The notes beneath the pieces were generated by a model, which did not search any database, was not told the DNA's origin, and worked only from the letters and a program-made list of their open reading frames with translations. From Thermococcus paralvinellae (lineage in GTDB: Archaea; Methanobacteriota_B; Thermococci; Thermococcales; Thermococcaceae), in NCBI RefSeq assembly GCF_000517445.1, contig NZ_CP006965.1, positions 1,712,681 through 1,776,680 on the forward strand: a stretch of 64,000 nt of DNA. The letters run 5' to 3'. Position numbers and translations under genes: made by a program. Below, piece after piece: positions 62,281 through 64,000 of the stretch (the stretch's first letter is position 1; the number at the start of each line of letters is the position of its first letter).

Positions 62281-63144
62281 ATGAAAAAACTTCTGGGTCT
62301 GTTGCCTTTATTATTACTAATTGGGTTGATTTCTCCAATGGTAAAGGGAAGTCCTACCGGTGATTTACTAATAGACTTAAATGTTACTTTGGTAAATCCC
62401 ACTCCATTTCCAAAATTTGTAGTTGTAAATCCCCAATATAACTACACTGTATATAGAGAGCCTTATAACGAAATAGGAAAATTAAATTCTTTGCCTGGCT
62501 TCTGGATAAACCCATATGAGAGTTTAAAAGTTAATGTTGTGATAAATGATACAATATTAATCCCGGCAAACTACACATCCAAAAATACCAACATCTTCCA
62601 AGGAATAGTATATCCGAAACTCGTTGTATTGCCAAAATTATTCAAAATTAATGATGTTATTATGGGAGACATTATGATTGTGGAATACCATGGAAATGTC
62701 AAAATGAGGGTTAAAAATTCACCTTATGATGGAAGATATGTTTTTGCAGTAGGCATGCCTGTGATTTTTATGGGAGCAACACATTATGATTTTGTTCCAA
62801 AATATACCATGTGGTTTAGGGATTATTTTGAATTTTTGAAATCGTATCTCCCGCTTAAAACTTATAACAACGAGTCTACAAGAGTTTTAAACATTACTAA
62901 GAAAAATTCTGTATTATTCTCCCTCTCTGATAGATTGATTACTGGAAAAACCCTAAAGAAGAACCAAATTATTAATAACGAGGAACATAAACTTGATTTT
63001 CCAATATGGATTGTATGGCTTGGAGAGGGTAGTATTGAAATAAGTTACCAAGTAAAATGGGAGAATATGGAGAAGGTGAACTCCAGTGGAGGAAAAGAAA
63101 AAGAAAAAATCTGGTTTATTTTGGATAAACGAGATATTGAATGA
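62281..63144 (+). CDS. Secreted protein of unknown function in pilus/secretion operon
   Basis: 287 aa. N-terminal signal peptide (residues 1-23, 'LLGLLPLLLLIGLISPMVKG'), then a beta-rich ectodomain with many NxT/S sequons ('NVTLVNPTPFPKFVVVNPQYNYTVY', 'NYTSKNTN', 'NITKKN'). No C-terminal anchor is seen. The C-terminus is charged (KEKEKIWFILDKRDIE) because the last ~20 codons overlap the next gene in a different frame. Probably an extracellular component of the system. Not recognised as a known family. Confidence 0.7.
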   Translation: MKKLLGLLPLLLLIGLISPMVKGSPTGDLLIDLNVTLVNPTPFPKFVVVNPQYNYTVYREPYNEIGKLNSLPGFWINPYESLKVNVVINDTILIPANYTSKNTNIFQGIVYPKLVVLPKLFKINDVIMGDIMIVEYHGNVKMRVKNSPYDGRYVFAVGMPVIFMGATHYDFVPKYTMWFRDYFEFLKSYLPLKTYNNESTRVLNITKKNSVLFSLSDRLITGKTLKKNQIINNEEHKLDFPIWIVWLGEGSIEISYQVKWENMEKVNSSGGKEKEKIWFILDKRDIE

Positions 63145-64000
63145 GGGAGCGACCCCATTAGAAGACCTTCTTAAAGAAGAGGAATCTGGCGAAGAAGTTG
63201 GGGAGAGTGAGAAGAATATTTTATCATTTCTCCATGAAGAAAGTCCCGAAGAACCCACATCGAACACACTGTTAAAATCTACTTCTGAGGCTTCACCTGC
63301 ACTTCAACAAATTTTGGGGGGGACCCTATCTCAACAAAGGAAATTACCTTTCTTGGCTCCTGAAAGTGAAATGGAAGTCTTAGCAGAGTACGGGAATGTT
63401 AGGATAATAAAGGTTAAATGGGAACCAGTACCTGTTTATGAGCTCAAATTGCCTGAGCTTAGTAACGAAGAAAAGAAGCTGCTTAATATGATTAAGGATA
63501 GGGCAGTCGTACAAATTCGAATAAATCCTGAGAGTATTCCTGATATTGAGGAAAGAAGAAGGATATTTTTCAAAGCAGTAAAACAGCTAGCTAAAGAAAT
63601 GGCACCAACATTCTCTGAAGGAAAAATTGAATTATTTGCCCAATTAATTGTTCAAGACATGATTGGTTATGGAAGAATAGATCCTTTGGTGAGAGATGAT
63701 AATTTAGAAGAAATTATGGTCATTGGGGTTAGAAAGCCAGTATATGTGTGGCATAGGAAGTTTAATATGTGTAAAACTAATATTGTTTTTGATAATGAAA
63801 GGGAACTTCTAAATATCATAGAAAGGATTGCGAGAGAAGTTGGCAGAAGGATTGATCAGCAAAGTCCACTTTTGGATGCTCGTTTATCAGATGGGAGCAG
63901 AGTAAATGCTACAATCCCACCTATAAGCTTAGATGGCCCTACCTTAACAATTAGAAAGTTCAAAAAGGATAAATTAACTATTATCGATTTAATTCGATAT
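63086..64000 (+). CDS. CpaF/VirB11-type secretion ATPase, C-terminus beyond window
   Basis: Reading frame open from GTG 63086 (GGTGAA 5 nt upstream) to the right edge, 305 codons; it overlaps the previous gene by 59 bp. An N-terminal ~95-residue acidic, Ser-rich region precedes the conserved N-terminal domain of type II/IV secretion ATPases: 'QLIVQDMIGYGRIDPLVRDDNLEEIMVIG.RKPVYVWHRKFNMCKTNIVF', then 'IIERIAREVGRRIDQQSPLLDARLSDGSRVNATIPPISLDGPTLTIRKF'. The Walker motifs would lie further right. It should power assembly of an archaeal type IV pilus-like structure. Confidence 0.9.
   Translation, partial: MEEKKKKKSGLFWINEILNEGATPLEDLLKEEESGEEVGESEKNILSFLHEESPEEPTSNTLLKSTSEASPALQQILGGTLSQQRKLPFLAPESEMEVLAEYGNVRIIKVKWEPVPVYELKLPELSNEEKKLLNMIKDRAVVQIRINPESIPDIEERRRIFFKAVKQLAKEMAPTFSEGKIELFAQLIVQDMIGYGRIDPLVRDDNLEEIMVIGVRKPVYVWHRKFNMCKTNIVFDNERELLNIIERIAREVGRRIDQQSPLLDARLSDGSRVNATIPPISLDGPTLTIRKFKKDKLTIIDLIRY

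Overview
The window is chromosomal DNA of a hyperthermophilic euryarchaeon of the order Thermococcales (Thermococcus/Pyrococcus/Palaeococcus type). The evidence is the gene set: glyceraldehyde-3-phosphate:ferredoxin oxidoreductase, the bifunctional FBP aldolase/phosphatase, ADP-forming acetyl-CoA synthetase, family D DNA polymerase with an intein, Orc1/Cdc6, RadA, NucS and TrmB/Lrp-type regulators. Further support comes from TATA/BRE promoters and from a very regular start context in which GGTGAT is followed about 4 nt later by the start codon. I used that rule to correct many N-termini. Base composition is AT-rich. I saw no insertion sequence, CRISPR array or prophage.

Layout. 1-6000 (minus): a truncated LEA14-like protein, a large CARDB/S-layer-type secreted protein and an MMPL/RND exporter, facing a small RAM-domain protein and a GbsR/MarR regulator across a perfect 22-bp palindrome. 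6.8-8.3 kb: CDP-archaeol synthase, then MoaD-like and MoeB/ThiF-like proteins. 8.3-12.8 kb (minus): lipoprotein, M48 protease and small membrane proteins with an HTH regulator. 13-18 kb: methyltransferase, MoaE, a SPASM protein lacking the radical-SAM cysteines, regulators, adenosine-specific kinase and XTP pyrophosphatase. 18-22.8 kb: candidate C/D sRNA, tRNA-Trp with a guide-RNA intron, then FBP aldolase/phosphatase, GAPOR and triosephosphate isomerase. 22.9-31.4 kb: a sugar ABC transporter operon with a TrmB-type regulator, two Gfo/Idh oxidoreductases and a divergent glycosyltransferase, linked by a shared operator-like motif. 31.5 kb: tRNA-Gln.

32.4-44.7 kb is the replication core: PolD large subunit (474-aa intein), PolD small subunit, Orc1/Cdc6, the probable oriC with many ORB/mini-ORB elements, RadA and NucS. 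44.7-50.1 kb: a small unknown, a PAC2 protein, MTA phosphorylase, MTA/SAH deaminase, a macrodomain protein and NAD(P)HX repair. 50.1-60.8 kb: two ArsR-like regulators, DUF211, a DASS transporter, ACD alpha, TrpRS, an AAA ATPase with iterated upstream repeats, an FAH-family enzyme, THUMP methyltransferase, circularly permuted GTPase and a TIGR04076-type protein. 60.8-64 kb: the start of a pilus/secretion-like operon whose CpaF/VirB11-type ATPase runs off the right edge.

How it fits together. FBP aldolase/phosphatase and GAPOR work in opposite directions, and each carries a Thermococcales glycolytic motif in the position expected for its sign of control: upstream of TATA for the gluconeogenic gene, over the start site for the glycolytic one. 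MoaD, MoeB-like and MoaE proteins would supply the tungsten-pterin cofactor used by GAPOR. The most interesting DNA-level signals are the ORB family extending in different reading frames into the PolD small-subunit gene, the shared operator of the sugar locus, the tRNA-Trp intron guides predicted to hit C34 and C39, and the exact 34-bp repeats before an apparently leaderless ATPase gene.
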